Below the pieces are notes generated by a model. The model was not told where the DNA came from. It saw only the letters and a list, made by a program, of their open reading frames with translations, and ran no database searches. From the NCBI RefSeq assembly GCF_000300975.2, contig NZ_AEEC02000005.1, positions 124,001-188,000 on the forward strand: a DNA stretch of 64,000 bases, in the 5' to 3' direction. Both the position numbers and the translations under genes were made by a program. The DNA is from Herbaspirillum frisingense GSF30. GTDB lineage: Bacteria; Pseudomonadota; Gammaproteobacteria; Burkholderiales; Burkholderiaceae_D. Positions 26,460-36,417 of the stretch are shown piece after piece (the stretch's first letter is position 1; every line of letters starts with the position of its first letter).

Positions 26460-26828
26460 TTATGCCCCCACCAGCTTCTTGAAAGTCGGCAGCACTGCCT
26501 CCCCCTTGAAGGGTTTGACGATCCAGCCCTTGATGCCGGCGGCCTTGCCGCGTTCCTTCATGATGGGCGAGTTCTCGGTGGTGAGCATGATGATGTTCAC
26601 GCTGGCATTGCCCAGTTCGCTGCGGATCTTCTCGGCCATGGTCAGGCCGTCCATGTTGGGCATGTTCACGTCGGACACCACCAGCTTGATGGCCGGGTCG
26701 CCCTTGAGCTTGTTCAGGCCGTCGCGGCCATCCACGGCCAGCGCCACGTCCAGGCCGTTCTTCTTGAGGAAGTCGCCGACTTCGGCGCGCACGGTGCTCG
26801 AATCGTCCACTACCAGGATTTGTGCCAT
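26460..26828 (-). CDS. CheY-like single-domain response regulator
   Basis: A 122-residue receiver-only protein. Acid pocket VVDDS (Asp8, Asp9), phosphoacceptor Asp53 in VVSDVNMPNMDG, switch threonine at 83-84 in MLTTEN, lysine 105 in WIVKPFKGE. There is no output domain. It is the last gene of the leftward operon with the CheA-like kinase and two CheX-like proteins, so it is probably the shuttling phosphoprotein of that system. GAGAATTC precedes the ATG. Whether it binds a flagellar motor or another target cannot be told. Confidence 0.93.
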   Translation of the reverse strand: MAQILVVDDSSTVRAEVGDFLKKNGLDVALAVDGRDGLNKLKGDPAIKLVVSDVNMPNMDGLTMAEKIRSELGNASVNIIMLTTENSPIMKERGKAAGIKGWIVKPFKGEAVLPTFKKLVGA

Positions 26829-26908
26829 GTTGAATTCTCTTTCACTAAGGTTGTGTCAATGAGGGGATGAGGGAAATGAGGGGCGCAATCTTCGCCGCGG
26901 CAGCCAGG

Positions 26909-27862
26909 TCAGAACAATTCCAGCTCGCCCGATTCGAACAGTTCCTCCACCGAGGTCTGGTTCTCGCGGAAATCCTCGGGCGACCAGGACAGGTTGAAGA
27001 TGAAGCGCTGCAGCAGCACCAGCGGCACGCCGTCGTCCCGGCGCAGCACGTACTTGAAGCACAGCTGCGCATCGTCCGAGCCGAAGGAGATGTAGCGATG
27101 CTGGTGGTTGATGATGATGGGCACCTGGCTCAACTGCTGGATGGGCTGACTCTGGTTGATGAAGCGGTTCTTGAACCAGCCCCAGATCAGGTTGGTCAGT
27201 TCGCCCAGGGCATTGTTGAGTTGCCGGAAATCGTCAGCCGCTTCCGGTGCCAGCGCCTGCAGGGTCTTCTGCTCGGCCTGCAGCATCATGTAGCCACGGC
27301 ACCAGCTGCTCTCCAGCGGGATCAGGGTGAAGACTTCACCGAAGATGATGCGGTCACGCACCAGATAGGGCTGGTCGATCTCCACCTGCATGCCGGGGAA
27401 CTGGCTCTCCAGCACCATGCGGCTGATTTCGGCGATACCACGCACCAGAGCATTGGGGTAGCGCTGGCTGAAGATGGAGGCCGCCACGGCGGGGGCCAGG
27501 GCTTCGATGTCGTCGATGCGGTAGACGGCGCTGAAGAGTTCGCTGTCGCGCTCGGCCAATGGCGTATCGGCGCTTTCACGGCGGCGGCGCAGGAAGAGGG
27601 GCAACTCCGGGCGCACCTCGCGGATGCGGCGGGCCAGGCCGCGACCGCCCTCGCCCAGACCGGCCAGGCTCTCCGAGAGCATGATGCCGCCCAGGTCGAC
27701 GTTGCTGCGCAAGACCGCCATGACGTGTTCTTCATGCGCCTTCAGGCCGACCAGCTGATGCCGTTCGCAAAAGGACTTGATGGTGTCGTAGCAGTCGGCG
27801 TCACGGTCCAGGACCAGGACCTTGCTGGTGATGGTGTTGTCGAGGCTGGCGCTGGCTTGCAT
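26909..27862 (-). CDS. Degenerate receiver plus CheX-like phosphatase protein
   Basis: A 317-residue protein. The first ~120 residues look like a receiver fold (KVLVLDRDADCYDTIKSFCERH, then LGGIMLSESLAGLGEGG) but the usual phosphoacceptor aspartate is replaced in that stretch, so it is probably a pseudo-receiver. The C-terminal half resembles CheC/CheX phosphatases (RIIFGEVFTLIPL, LNNALGELTNLIWGWFKNRF). The last residues are GELELF, identical to the end of the neighbouring CheX-like protein. The ATG at 27862 is chosen as the first in-frame ATG downstream of the preceding stop. It lies between that gene (34 bases) and cheY. Confidence 0.75.
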   Translation of the reverse strand: MQASASLDNTITSKVLVLDRDADCYDTIKSFCERHQLVGLKAHEEHVMAVLRSNVDLGGIMLSESLAGLGEGGRGLARRIREVRPELPLFLRRRRESADTPLAERDSELFSAVYRIDDIEALAPAVAASIFSQRYPNALVRGIAEISRMVLESQFPGMQVEIDQPYLVRDRIIFGEVFTLIPLESSWCRGYMMLQAEQKTLQALAPEAADDFRQLNNALGELTNLIWGWFKNRFINQSQPIQQLSQVPIIINHQHRYISFGSDDAQLCFKYVLRRDDGVPLVLLQRFIFNLSWSPEDFRENQTSVEELFESGELELF

Positions 27863-27896
27863 GATGGTGTGGGTTCCCCGGATCGTTGATGGAGGT

Positions 27897-28511
27897 CTAG
27901 AACAGTTCGAGTTCGCCGGTGGTGTCTGCCTGCTCTTCGGCCGACACGGCAAAGTCCAGCCGGTCATAGGCCGATACGCAGAGCGAGACATGCAGCCGGG
28001 GCGACTGGTCGATGTCGATGGCAAAGTGGCGCACATGGGCGTGCCTGAGCTTGTGCAGGTAGTGCAGGCACTGGGTGTCGATGACGTTGGGCGTGGACAT
28101 GCCCAGGTGCGGGAAGAAGCGCCCCAGCTCGCGATTGAAGATGCCGCAGCACAGGTTGCCGCACTCGGCCAGCGCATCCATGAAGGCCTGCTCGCCCTCT
28201 GCCCCCACCTCAGCCGCACCGTCACCCGCGAGCCGCGCAAAGTGGCCCTTGGTGGCGGCGTCCGGCGTGAAATGGAACATCACCATCAGGCGGAACAGGT
28301 AAGAGGAAATGGTGAGTACCACCATCTTCTTTTCCGCCAGATCGTCCACCTCGACGGCGGTGATCACCGCATCGGCGCCGGAGGGCACCAGGCTGCCGCG
28401 CAGGGCTTGCTGCAACAGGGTGTCGAAGCCGTCGCGGGCACTGGCGCTGATGCGCTCCTCGGCGATGCTCTGGGCCACGGCCTGCAGCTCGTCCATGTCG
28501 TGGGCGCTCAT
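27897..28511 (-). CDS. CheX-like chemotaxis phosphatase
   Basis: A 204-residue soluble protein resembling CheX/CheC CheY-P phosphatases: alpha-helical start, beta strands with [22 protein letters not shown], and the helix [21 protein letters not shown], which corresponds to the ExxN catalytic helix of the family (Glu and Asn at three-residue spacing). The C-terminus is TTGELELF. The ATG at 28511 overlaps the receptor-like gene's stop by ATGA. Predicted to dephosphorylate the CheY encoded downstream. The assignment is by motif and context, not full-length recognition. Confidence 0.72.
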   Translation of the reverse strand: MSAHDMDELQAVAQSIAEERISASARDGFDTLLQQALRGSLVPSGADAVITAVEVDDLAEKKMVVLTISSYLFRLMVMFHFTPDAATKGHFARLAGDGAAEVGAEGEQAFMDALAECGNLCCGIFNRELGRFFPHLGMSTPNVIDTQCLHYLHKLRHAHVRHFAIDIDQSPRLHVSLCVSAYDRLDFAVSAEEQADTTGELELF

Positions 28512-29239
28512 GCCGCCTGGGCCAGGGTTTCCCTGGTCTTTTTGTTGATCAGGTCCAGCCCGATGACGGCGCCCATGATCATCTTGCCGCCAGCCTGCAG
28601 GTCCTGGAAGGTGGTGGTGGTGATCAGGTCGTTCTGATACAGGTTGGCGCGGTAGCTCTTGGAGAGTTTCTCGGCCCGCTGCGCCAGGTCGCGCACCTCC
28701 TGCGCCACCACGGCGAAGCCGCGCCCGTGCACGCCGGCACGAGCGGCCTCGATGGAAGCATTCAGGGCCACGATGATGACCTGGTTCACGATCAGGGCGA
28801 ACTCGTCGTTCATGCGGTGCATGTCGCGATTGTGGGTGATGAGTTCGTTCATGTCGTCGTGCCAGCGCTCGAAGGTCCGCACCAGGCCTAGCAGCTTGCC
28901 GATGGTGTCCTGGGAGGCGTCGCAGTTCTGCATCACGCGCGAGAGGCTGTCGGTTTGCTGCTGGTTGAGGCGGGCCAGCATGGCCTCGCTCTCGTGACGC
29001 ATCTCGGCCATGTGGCGCTCGGCGGCCAGTTGCTGCTGTTCCAGTTGCTGCTGATGGGCGGCCCACTGCTCTTGCTGCTGCGCTAGCGTCGCCAATGCCT
29101 GGTCGCGGGCCTGCTCCAGCTGGCCGGCATCGAACAGTTGCCCGACGCGACGCTTCTGCCGTAGCCACAACCAGGTCATCGGCAGGCCGGCCAGGGCGGC
29201 GCCCAGCGCCACCAGGAGGATCGAATTGAACATGCTCAT
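28508..29239 (-). CDS. Short membrane-anchored methyl-accepting-like signalling protein
   Basis: A 243-residue protein with one N-terminal membrane helix (residues ~4-24), a Gln-rich coiled coil (about 35-105), and the chemoreceptor hairpin tip region ([30 protein letters not shown]). It has no ligand-binding or HAMP domain and is far shorter than ordinary receptors. It probably serves as a scaffold or adaptor for the kinase encoded just upstream. The start could be 29239 (MSMF) or 29233 (MF); neither has a strong ribosome binding site. It overlaps the CheX-like gene by 4 bases. Confidence 0.8.
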   Translation of the reverse strand: MSMFNSILLVALGAALAGLPMTWLWLRQKRRVGQLFDAGQLEQARDQALATLAQQQEQWAAHQQQLEQQQLAAERHMAEMRHESEAMLARLNQQQTDSLSRVMQNCDASQDTIGKLLGLVRTFERWHDDMNELITHNRDMHRMNDEFALIVNQVIIVALNASIEAARAGVHGRGFAVVAQEVRDLAQRAEKLSKSYRANLYQNDLITTTTFQDLQAGGKMIMGAVIGLDLINKKTRETLAQAA

Positions 29240-29297
29240 CCGTTTTTTTGCTTCCGCGTTTGCTTCTCGTGCTTGGGTGCCCGATGCCGGTCGGCCC

Positions 29298-31733
29298 TCA
29301 GGCCACCTGGGGATTGCCGTCCTGCGGCGGCAGCGCGACCGGCACCGTCGCCACCTGGCCGGCCACCGGGTAAGGCACGTCGATGCCATCCACTTCCACC
29401 GCCACGCTCTCGGGCAGCATCACGATGATCTGGAAGGGGCGGAAGGCGGCGCCTTCGTTGGTATCGGCAAAGCGGATCTCGATCTTCCCATGTTCGCGGG
29501 TGACAAAGTCCAGCACCGCATCCATGCCCACGCCACGACCTGAAACGTCGGTCACTTCGCTGCGGGTGGAAAAGCCCGGTTGCAGGATCAGGCGGGCGAT
29601 CTCGGCGTCCGACAGGGCTTGATCCACGGTGATGAGTTGCTTTTCGATGCCGATCTGGCGCACCTTTTCCAGCGCCAGGCCACGGCCGTCGTCGGATAGC
29701 GCCAGCTGGAACATGTCGTCCATCACGCCCGTCTCCAGCTTGATGGTGCCGGTCTCGGGCTTGCCCTTGGCGGCCCGCTCCTGGCGCCCTTCCAGGCCGT
29801 GATCCATGGCATTGCGGATCAGGTGCATGAACACGTTCTGCAGCAGCGGCGCGGCAAAACTATGGACCACGTAACCGTTGTCCTCGATGTCCACGACCGG
29901 TGCCGCCTTGTCCAGGTCGGCCGCCAGCGCCGGCAGCGAATCGGTGATCGGGGCCAGCACGTCGGCAATGGTTTCGGTGCCCAGCAGGCGCAGGGTACGG
30001 CGCACGTCGTTACGCACGGCCACCAGTTCGTGCAGGTTGGCGGTGTTGACGTTTTCCAGGCGCTGCAGGCTTTCCTGGATGTGCTTGCGGTCGATGGTCA
30101 GGACCTGGCGCTCGTAACCCGGCAGCACCTGTTCGCCAGCGCTGGCGGTGCTGCTGCCCCGACCCAGGGTCACCTCATTGATGCGGGCGTAGCGGTCGAT
30201 GAACTCGCGCACCTGGGCCAGTTGCTGCAGCAGTTCCTGCTGGTTCCACACGGCGCCGCTGGCCGGGTGGCGCAGGTCGTCGTAGTGCTGTTCGGCGTGG
30301 TGCACCACGTTGGCCAGGTGCAGCAGGCCATAGGTGCGGCCATTGCCCTTGATGGTGTGCATGTTGCGGAACAGCTTGGCGATGGCGAAGGCGGTCGCTT
30401 CCGGGTTCTGGTGCACGATCTGCTCGTTCTCGTCCAGGAAGCGGCGCGCGCTGCCGATGAACTCGGCAAACTTGGGTGCAGCCACCGCCAGGATCTCGCC
30501 GATCATTTCCAGTTCGCGCTTCTGTTCGTTGGCTTCCGCCGCCAGCTGGCGCAGCTCGGTCACGTCACGCACGCACAGCATCAGGCGGATGACCGTATCG
30601 CTCTCGTCGGTGATGGGCGACCAGGACAGGTCCAGGATCTTCTTGCTGCCGTCGGCCATGGTCTTTTCGATCTCGCCCACCATCAGGTGTTCGTTGAACT
30701 CGAAGTTCATGACGTCTTCGCCGATGCAGGCGCCGCCGATGGCTTCGATCTGCGACAGCGTATCGGCGCCCAGGTTGGTATTGGCAAAGACCAGTTCCAT
30801 CACGTCGCGGCCGGCGATGTCGGTGGTCTCGAAGACGGTTTCGAGGAAGGCCGAGTACTCCGGGTGGATACGGTTGCCGTCGACGATGGTGAGAATGCCC
30901 TGCGGGATGTTCTGCAGCATGGCCTGCATGTCGGCGGTCTTCTGGCGCACCTGGGCCGAGGCTTCTTCGATCTTCTCCACCATGCCGTTGAAGGCGACGA
31001 TGGAATGACCCACCTCATCCATGCGCTGCACCGGCAGACGACGGGTGAAATCCTGGCTGGTGGCGATCTCGCCCATCATCGCCGCCATGCGGCTGATGGG
31101 GCCGGTGATCTGGCGATACAGCAGGAAGCCGATGCCCCCCAGCAGCAGCACGGCCATCACCGTGACCACGCTGATGGTGGTGGTGGTCTGGGCCAGTTTG
31201 CCGTTGAGCGAGGCGATGGCATTGTCCTTGAACCGGTTCTTTTCGATGCGCAGGGTGTTGACGATGCCTTCCAGTTCGCTCTGGTACTGCATCACGCCGC
31301 CGAAGAACTGCGCCTGGGCGATCTCGTTCTTGCCGGCCAGCTTGAACTTGGCGGTGGTGTCGATGGCGCCGAAGTAGTTGTCCAGGCTTTCCCTGGCCTG
31401 CTCGATCAGGCCACGCTGGGCGACGCCTTCAGCCTGCTTGGCCTGGGCCGCCAGGGCCTGTTCCAGCACGGCCTTCTTTTCGGCCAGCTTGTCGTTTTCC
31501 TGCGCGACCAGCTGGGTATCGCTCTCGGTGACCATCACCATGGCCGCCAACTGTACGTCCTTCAACTGCCCCATCAGGTCGGACGAGGCCAGCACGCTGG
31601 GCATCACGCCTTCGGTGACGGAACGGACCTCGACGGCGCTGCTGCGCGACTGGTACATCGCGTAGCCACCGATGCCGGCAATGGCGACGAAGGTAAGTAT
31701 CACCAGGAGCGTGATACGCATGCGGATGGTCAT
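29298..31733 (-). CDS. Membrane CheA-like sensor kinase with 4HB, HAMP, PAS and HPt domains
   Basis: An 811-residue hybrid of receptor and CheA. Order: membrane helix 7-27; periplasmic four-helix-bundle-like domain to ~184; membrane helix 185-206; HAMP to ~260; PAS ~270-395; HPt domain with phosphohistidine 459 in [14 protein letters not shown]; helical dimer region; CheA-type HATPase ([13 protein letters not shown] about 641, [20 protein letters not shown] about 733). The CheY-binding P2 and CheW-like P5 domains of classical CheA are absent. The ATG at 31733 has AAGGGGA seven bases upstream. It heads the leftward operon and should phosphorylate the CheY encoded at its end. Confidence 0.88.
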   Translation of the reverse strand: MTIRMRITLLVILTFVAIAGIGGYAMYQSRSSAVEVRSVTEGVMPSVLASSDLMGQLKDVQLAAMVMVTESDTQLVAQENDKLAEKKAVLEQALAAQAKQAEGVAQRGLIEQARESLDNYFGAIDTTAKFKLAGKNEIAQAQFFGGVMQYQSELEGIVNTLRIEKNRFKDNAIASLNGKLAQTTTTISVVTVMAVLLLGGIGFLLYRQITGPISRMAAMMGEIATSQDFTRRLPVQRMDEVGHSIVAFNGMVEKIEEASAQVRQKTADMQAMLQNIPQGILTIVDGNRIHPEYSAFLETVFETTDIAGRDVMELVFANTNLGADTLSQIEAIGGACIGEDVMNFEFNEHLMVGEIEKTMADGSKKILDLSWSPITDESDTVIRLMLCVRDVTELRQLAAEANEQKRELEMIGEILAVAAPKFAEFIGSARRFLDENEQIVHQNPEATAFAIAKLFRNMHTIKGNGRTYGLLHLANVVHHAEQHYDDLRHPASGAVWNQQELLQQLAQVREFIDRYARINEVTLGRGSSTASAGEQVLPGYERQVLTIDRKHIQESLQRLENVNTANLHELVAVRNDVRRTLRLLGTETIADVLAPITDSLPALAADLDKAAPVVDIEDNGYVVHSFAAPLLQNVFMHLIRNAMDHGLEGRQERAAKGKPETGTIKLETGVMDDMFQLALSDDGRGLALEKVRQIGIEKQLITVDQALSDAEIARLILQPGFSTRSEVTDVSGRGVGMDAVLDFVTREHGKIEIRFADTNEGAAFRPFQIIVMLPESVAVEVDGIDVPYPVAGQVATVPVALPPQDGNPQVA

Positions 31734-32153
31734 GGAATTCCCCTTGAGATGGCGGTGAACCGGTGTTGTCATTTGTTTCACATTCGTCCCTGGAACATGA
31801 ACAAATGAGCGACCGGTCTGGATGCGGGGCGCATTGTTGCATTGAAGTATTACTGCTACGTGACAATCCATTTGTGACAAGCGGCGCAGGAAATAGCTCG
31901 CATTCAGGCCGCGGCTGCCAGTGAGAAGGCCGGTCTCAAGCGGCAGGAGATACCTCCCCCCGCGACACGAACTGAGACAGCGTCTTCCTACAGCAGCTTG
32001 GGGAGCTGTCCGATGTTCCGATGGCGGGCCATGGCCTATCGTTGGCTATCGTCAGGCTTTGGCATCCTGGTTCTACCCTGGTCTTCCTGGTGTTCAGGCT
32101 GCCTGCCATCCACCATTTCTTCTTTATTTCCTCCGATTTGCAAAGGAGTCCGC
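31734..32153. other. Intergenic region between divergent operons
   Basis: These 420 bases hold the leader of the CheA-like kinase (leftward) and of the SDR gene (rightward). On the leftward strand TTGTCA occurs twice within 20 bases around 31861-31880, a possible -35 element or binding site. No flagellar sigma-28 promoter was recognised and no coding sequence is supported. Confidence 0.45.
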
Positions 32154-32939
32154 ATGCATCCACTGAACCCTTCCCATCTGCAGCGCTTCAAGGACAAGGT
32201 CGTCATCGTCACGGGCGCGGCTTCCGGCATCGGCGAGGCCACTGCGCGGCGGTTTTCCGATGAAGGTGCCCAGGTCTTGCTGGCCGACCGCAATGCGGCG
32301 GCCCTGACCAAGGTCTTCGATTCGCTGCCGTCGGAGCGCACGGCAGCCCGCGAGACCGACGTTTCCCGCCACGAAGACGTGCGCGAGATGGTGGCCTTCG
32401 CCATCGAGCGCTTCGGCCGTCTGGATGTGCTGGTCAGCGATGCCGGCATCTTTGCCGAAGGCAACGTCACCGAAGTCAGCCCGGAAGACTGGCACCGCGT
32501 CCAGGCCACCAATGTGAACGGCGTCTTCTATGGCGCGCGTGAAGCCATGCCGCACCTGCAGAAGACGCGCGGCTGCATCGTCAACGTGGCCTCGGTCTCG
32601 GGCCTGGGGGCGGACTGGAATCTGTCGGCCTACAACACCTCCAAGGGCGCCGTGGTCAACCTGACCCGCGCCATGGCCATGGACTTCGGCCGCAAGGGCG
32701 TGCGCGTCAATTCGGTCTGCCCCAGCTTCACGCACACCGCGATGACGGCCGACATGGAAGACGACCCGGTCCTGCAGGACAAGTTTGCCGAGCGCATTCC
32801 CCTGGGCCGTGGCGCCGAGGCGCAGGAAATCGCTGCCGTGATCACCTTCCTGGCCAGCCCCGATGCGGCCTTCGTGACCGGCGTCAACATGCCCGTGGAT
32901 GGCGGCCTGACCGCCTCCAACGGCCAGCCACCACAGTGA
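32154..32939 (+). CDS. SDR-family oxidoreductase
   Basis: A 261-residue classical short-chain dehydrogenase/reductase. Nucleotide-binding TGAASGIGEA (about 20-29), VLVSDAGIF (the usual NNAG asparagine replaced), catalytic Ser147 in VASVSG, and YNTSK with Tyr160 and Lys164; VNSVCPSFTHTAM and the C-terminal VTGVNMPVDGGLTA are typical. An acidic residue after the second strand (LLADRN) suggests NAD(H). The ATG at 32154 has AAAGGAG six bases upstream. The substrate is unknown. It is the first gene of the SDR-small protein-PLD-EEP cluster. Confidence 0.88.
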   Translation: MHPLNPSHLQRFKDKVVIVTGAASGIGEATARRFSDEGAQVLLADRNAAALTKVFDSLPSERTAARETDVSRHEDVREMVAFAIERFGRLDVLVSDAGIFAEGNVTEVSPEDWHRVQATNVNGVFYGAREAMPHLQKTRGCIVNVASVSGLGADWNLSAYNTSKGAVVNLTRAMAMDFGRKGVRVNSVCPSFTHTAMTADMEDDPVLQDKFAERIPLGRGAEAQEIAAVITFLASPDAAFVTGVNMPVDGGLTASNGQPPQ

Positions 32940-32974
32940 AATGAACAATCGCATCCGATGATGAGGAGACTCCC

Positions 32975-33181
32975 ATGAGCCAAGCCATTCCCCTGCCCGA
33001 AGACACCACCCGCGCCAGCGAAGGCGCCATGGACAAGAGCAAGCCACACGCCCTGCCCCAGCAGCCGCAACCTGCGCATCGGCAGGTGGGCCAGGACCAA
33101 GGCCAGGATGAGGCGCCTGCCGGCAAGCGGCCAGCCTCGACCGATGGCGAAGAGCATCCGCTCTCGGTCGGCCAGCCCTGA
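32975..33181 (+). CDS. Small hydrophilic Gln/Pro-rich protein
   Basis: A 68-residue, probably disordered protein rich in Gln, Pro, Asp and Glu (LPQQPQPAHRQVGQDQGQDE) with no membrane segment or recognised domain. GAGGAG eight bases before the ATG at 32975 and the position 35 bases after the SDR gene and 57 bases before the PLD gene favour a real gene. Function unknown. Confidence 0.55.
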   Translation: MSQAIPLPEDTTRASEGAMDKSKPHALPQQPQPAHRQVGQDQGQDEAPAGKRPASTDGEEHPLSVGQP

Positions 33182-33238
33182 GCGGCAAGCCAGACCCACA
33201 CCAATCACAAGAACAAGACCGCGCACCCGGAGGCCCCC

Positions 33239-35575
33239 ATGCCGTCGCCCACCCTGCAGGACAATCCCACTCCCGGCCTGTTGCAGCCTGGCCGCAATTG
33301 CTGGCGGCTAGAGCACGCCGACCGCTTCAAGCTGCTGATCGACGCGGCCGACTATTTCAGCGCCTTGCGGCGTGCGCTGGTCAAGGCGCGCCACAGCGTA
33401 TACATCCTGGGTTGGGATCTGGACAGCCGCACGGTGCTCGTTCCGCAGGGCAGTGACGATGGCTTGCCGGAGCAGCTGGGCGACCTGCTGCATGCGCTGG
33501 TGGAGCGGCAGCCCGCGCTGCACATCCGTGTGCTCAACTGGGACTACGCCATGCTCTATGCGCTGGAGCGCGAATGGATGATGGCGAGGAAGCCCGGTCG
33601 CCCCCGCAACAAGCGCCTGCATTTCCGCACCGACGCCCGTCACCCGGTGGGCGCCTCGCATCACCAGAAGATCGTGGTCATCGACGATCAGTTGGCCTTC
33701 GTCGGCGGCCTGGACCTGACGCGCTGCCGCTGGGATACGCCCGAGCATGCCCCCGACAACCCGCTGCGGCACGATCCGGACGACAAGCCCTACGCCCCCT
33801 TCCACGATGTCCAGGCCATGGTCGATGGCGATGTGGCGCGTGCCCTGGGCGACCTGGCGCGTCGCCGCTGGACGCTGGCAGGCTATGCCGAACGCGCTGA
33901 AGGTCGCTCGCCCCGGTTAGAGCCATCGCAAGCATCTGCCAGCGAGCTCTGGCCCGATGGCTTCGAGCCGGATCTGCGCGACCTGCGCATCGGCATCTCC
34001 CGTACCGAACCGGCCTATGAAGACCGGCCGGGCGTGTTCGAGGTGCGGGAGCTCTATCTGGATGCGATTGCTGCCGCCCGCCAGCATCTGTTCTTCGAAA
34101 ACCAGTATTTCACTTCCAACGTGCTGGCCGAGGCCATCGGCGCCCGCCTGCGCGAAACGGATGGCCCGGAAGTGGCCGTCATTTCCCCGCAGACTCAGAG
34201 CGGCTGGCTGGAACAGGCCACCATGGGCGCCCTGCGCGCGCGCATCCACCACCGGCTCAAGAATGCGCTGGAAGGCCAGCAGCCGCCCGCCGAAGCGCGC
34301 TACCAGATGTATTGCCCGCACTTGCCGGGGCTGGAAGAAAGCTGCTGCCTGAACGTACACAGCAAGGTCTTCGCCATGGACGACCGCCTGTTCTCGGTCG
34401 GCTCGGCCAATATGAGCAACCGTTCCATGGGCTTCGATACTGAATGCAATCTCACGGTCGAAGTCCAGGGCGATGCGCAGCGCCAGCGCGAGATCGCCGA
34501 GGCCATCGCCCTCATGCGCAATCGCCTGCTGGCCGAACATCTGGGCGTGAGCCCGGCCGCCGTGCAACAGGCCATGGACCAGCAGGCCGGCCTGCATGCG
34601 GCCATCGAACAATTGCGCCAGCCCGAGCAGCGCGAACTGCGGCCGATGGACCCGCGCCTGATACCCGAACTGGACGCCCTGACCCAGGACAACGCTGTCT
34701 TCGATCCAGAGCGCCCGGTCAGCCCCGACGAGATCGTCGACGCCTATGTGCCGCGCAGCGCCCGCAAGCCGGTGCCGCGCCGCATGATCGGGCTGGGCAT
34801 GTTGGCCGTGGCACTGGTGGTATTCGCACTGGCCTGGCGCTTCACGCCGCTGCGCGACTGGATCAATCTGAGTTCGCTCATCGCCCTGGCGCGCAGCGTG
34901 GACAAGATGCCCTTCACACCCGCCATCGTCATTGCTGCCTTCGTGGTGGCGGGGATGCTGATGGTGCCGATCACGGTGCTGATCGCAGTGGCGGGGGTGG
35001 TCTTCGGGCCGGTCAATGGTGGCCTGTACGCCACGGCCGGGGTGGGTCTGAGCGCCCTGCTCGGCTTCGGCCTGGGTCACTGGCTGGGCCATGACGCGCT
35101 GCGCGACATGCTGGGCCCGCGCATCAACAATCTGAGCCGACGCTTTGCCCAGCGCGGCATCGCCGCCATGGCGGTGGTGCGCCTGCTGCCGATTGCACCC
35201 TTCACGGTGGTCAATGTGGTGGCCGGTGCTTCTCATCTGGGACTGCGCGATTACCTGCTCGGTACCCTGATCGGCATGGTGCCGGGCATCGTGTTGACGG
35301 TGGTGTTCTCGCATAACCTGGCCGAGGCGATCCGCCATCCCAGCCTGCAGACGGTATTGGTGCTGGCGGGCGTGACGGCTGCCCTGATGCTGACCGCCTT
35401 CGGCCTGCAGAAGCTGCTCAAGCCGCGCGACAAGAAGACGAAACCGGGCAAGCCGTCACGCAATGCAATGGGCAAGACCACCGGTGCGGTGACCACGACC
35501 GACCAGCCCGTGCGACGCGACGACCCGCTGCCACGCGTCCAGGCCGATCATCCGATCGAGGCGCGCCAGGCTTGA
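33239..35575 (+). CDS. Phospholipase D / VTT (DedA-like) fusion protein
   Basis: A 778-residue two-part protein. The N-terminal ~490 residues are a phospholipase D/cardiolipin-synthase-like enzyme with two HKD motifs: HHQKIVVIDD (His142, Lys144) and HSKVFAMDD near residue 374, each followed by the glycine-rich SVGSANMSNRS or FVGGLD segment. The last ~270 residues are a membrane domain of the VTT/SNARE-associated (TVP38/TMEM64) type, with GVVFGPVNGGLYATAGVGLSA and VRLLPIAPFTVVNVVAGAS. The pairing suggests phospholipid head-group remodelling coupled to lipid movement, which is inference. GGAGG precedes the ATG. It overlaps the next gene as TGATG. Confidence 0.9.
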   Translation: MPSPTLQDNPTPGLLQPGRNCWRLEHADRFKLLIDAADYFSALRRALVKARHSVYILGWDLDSRTVLVPQGSDDGLPEQLGDLLHALVERQPALHIRVLNWDYAMLYALEREWMMARKPGRPRNKRLHFRTDARHPVGASHHQKIVVIDDQLAFVGGLDLTRCRWDTPEHAPDNPLRHDPDDKPYAPFHDVQAMVDGDVARALGDLARRRWTLAGYAERAEGRSPRLEPSQASASELWPDGFEPDLRDLRIGISRTEPAYEDRPGVFEVRELYLDAIAAARQHLFFENQYFTSNVLAEAIGARLRETDGPEVAVISPQTQSGWLEQATMGALRARIHHRLKNALEGQQPPAEARYQMYCPHLPGLEESCCLNVHSKVFAMDDRLFSVGSANMSNRSMGFDTECNLTVEVQGDAQRQREIAEAIALMRNRLLAEHLGVSPAAVQQAMDQQAGLHAAIEQLRQPEQRELRPMDPRLIPELDALTQDNAVFDPERPVSPDEIVDAYVPRSARKPVPRRMIGLGMLAVALVVFALAWRFTPLRDWINLSSLIALARSVDKMPFTPAIVIAAFVVAGMLMVPITVLIAVAGVVFGPVNGGLYATAGVGLSALLGFGLGHWLGHDALRDMLGPRINNLSRRFAQRGIAAMAVVRLLPIAPFTVVNVVAGASHLGLRDYLLGTLIGMVPGIVLTVVFSHNLAEAIRHPSLQTVLVLAGVTAALMLTAFGLQKLLKPRDKKTKPGKPSRNAMGKTTGAVTTTDQPVRRDDPLPRVQADHPIEARQA

Positions 35576-36384
35576 TGAGGATCGACACCTTGGGGACCTC
35601 GGGCTCCGTGCATCCCCGCCAGGGACAGCACGAAGCGACACGGCAAGCGGACGCCGAACTGGTGCGCACGGCCGACGTGCCGCTGCGCGATCTCGATCCC
35701 TGGCCGCTCACGGTAGCCACCTACAACATCCATGGTGCGGTCGGAATGGATGGCCTGTTTTCGCCGCTGCGCATTGCCCAGGTCCTGCGCGAAATCGATG
35801 CCGATGTGCTGGCCCTGCAGGAAGTGCCGCTGGGCGGCACGGAGCAGGTGGATGTGCTGGCGCTGCTGCGCGAGGAAACCGGTTTCTTCGCCGCTGAAGG
35901 AGCGACCATCGATACGCCGCAACGACGCTATGGCAATGCGGTGCTGAGCCGCTATCCCATCCTGGCCAAGCAGAGCCTGGACCTCTCCTTCGGCAGCCGG
36001 GAACCGCGCGGCGCGCTGGATGCCGATATCGATTGCCACGGCCACATGCTGCGAGTGGTCGCCACCCATCTGGGCTTGAAGCCGGCTGAACGGCGTGACC
36101 AGATCAAGCGCCTGCTCCAGGCTTTCGATACTGATCAGGCGCCGGTGATCCTGATGGGCGATGTGAACGAATGGTTCATGTGGGGACGGACGCTGCGCTG
36201 GCTGGTGTCGCATTTCGAGGCGGCACCGGCACCACGCACCTTTCCCTCACGCTGGCCGCTGTTCGCGCTGGATCGTATCTGGATCAGCCCGCGCCAGCGC
36301 CTGCTGCAGGTGAACGTACATCGCACGCCGCTGGCACGGGTGGCCTCGGACCACCTGCCGCTGGTGGCGCATATCGACGGTTGA
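35575..36384 (+). CDS. Endonuclease/exonuclease/phosphatase-family hydrolase
   Basis: A 269-residue EEP-fold enzyme. Signature residues: TYNIHGAVG near 50, LALQEVPLG (metal-binding glutamate), NAVLSRYPI, VVATHLGLKPAERRDQI, ILMGDVNEW, and the C-terminal ASDHLPLVAHI with the catalytic Asp-His pair. Relatives hydrolyse nucleic acid or phospholipid phosphodiesters. The start overlaps the PLD stop, so the two are translated together, and a lipid-directed activity is plausible. No signal peptide. Confidence 0.88.
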   Translation: MRIDTLGTSGSVHPRQGQHEATRQADAELVRTADVPLRDLDPWPLTVATYNIHGAVGMDGLFSPLRIAQVLREIDADVLALQEVPLGGTEQVDVLALLREETGFFAAEGATIDTPQRRYGNAVLSRYPILAKQSLDLSFGSREPRGALDADIDCHGHMLRVVATHLGLKPAERRDQIKRLLQAFDTDQAPVILMGDVNEWFMWGRTLRWLVSHFEAAPAPRTFPSRWPLFALDRIWISPRQRLLQVNVHRTPLARVASDHLPLVAHIDG

Positions 36385-36417
36385 GAAGAGTGAACAGGGC
36401 GAAAAAGGTGAAAAGGG

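Noticed and set aside
29799-31808. Open frame of 669 codons antisense to the CheA-like kinase.
   Set aside because: It mirrors the GC-rich codon pattern of the real gene, is rich in His/Gln/Val/Gly with no domain, and the opposite strand has clear HPt and ATPase motifs.
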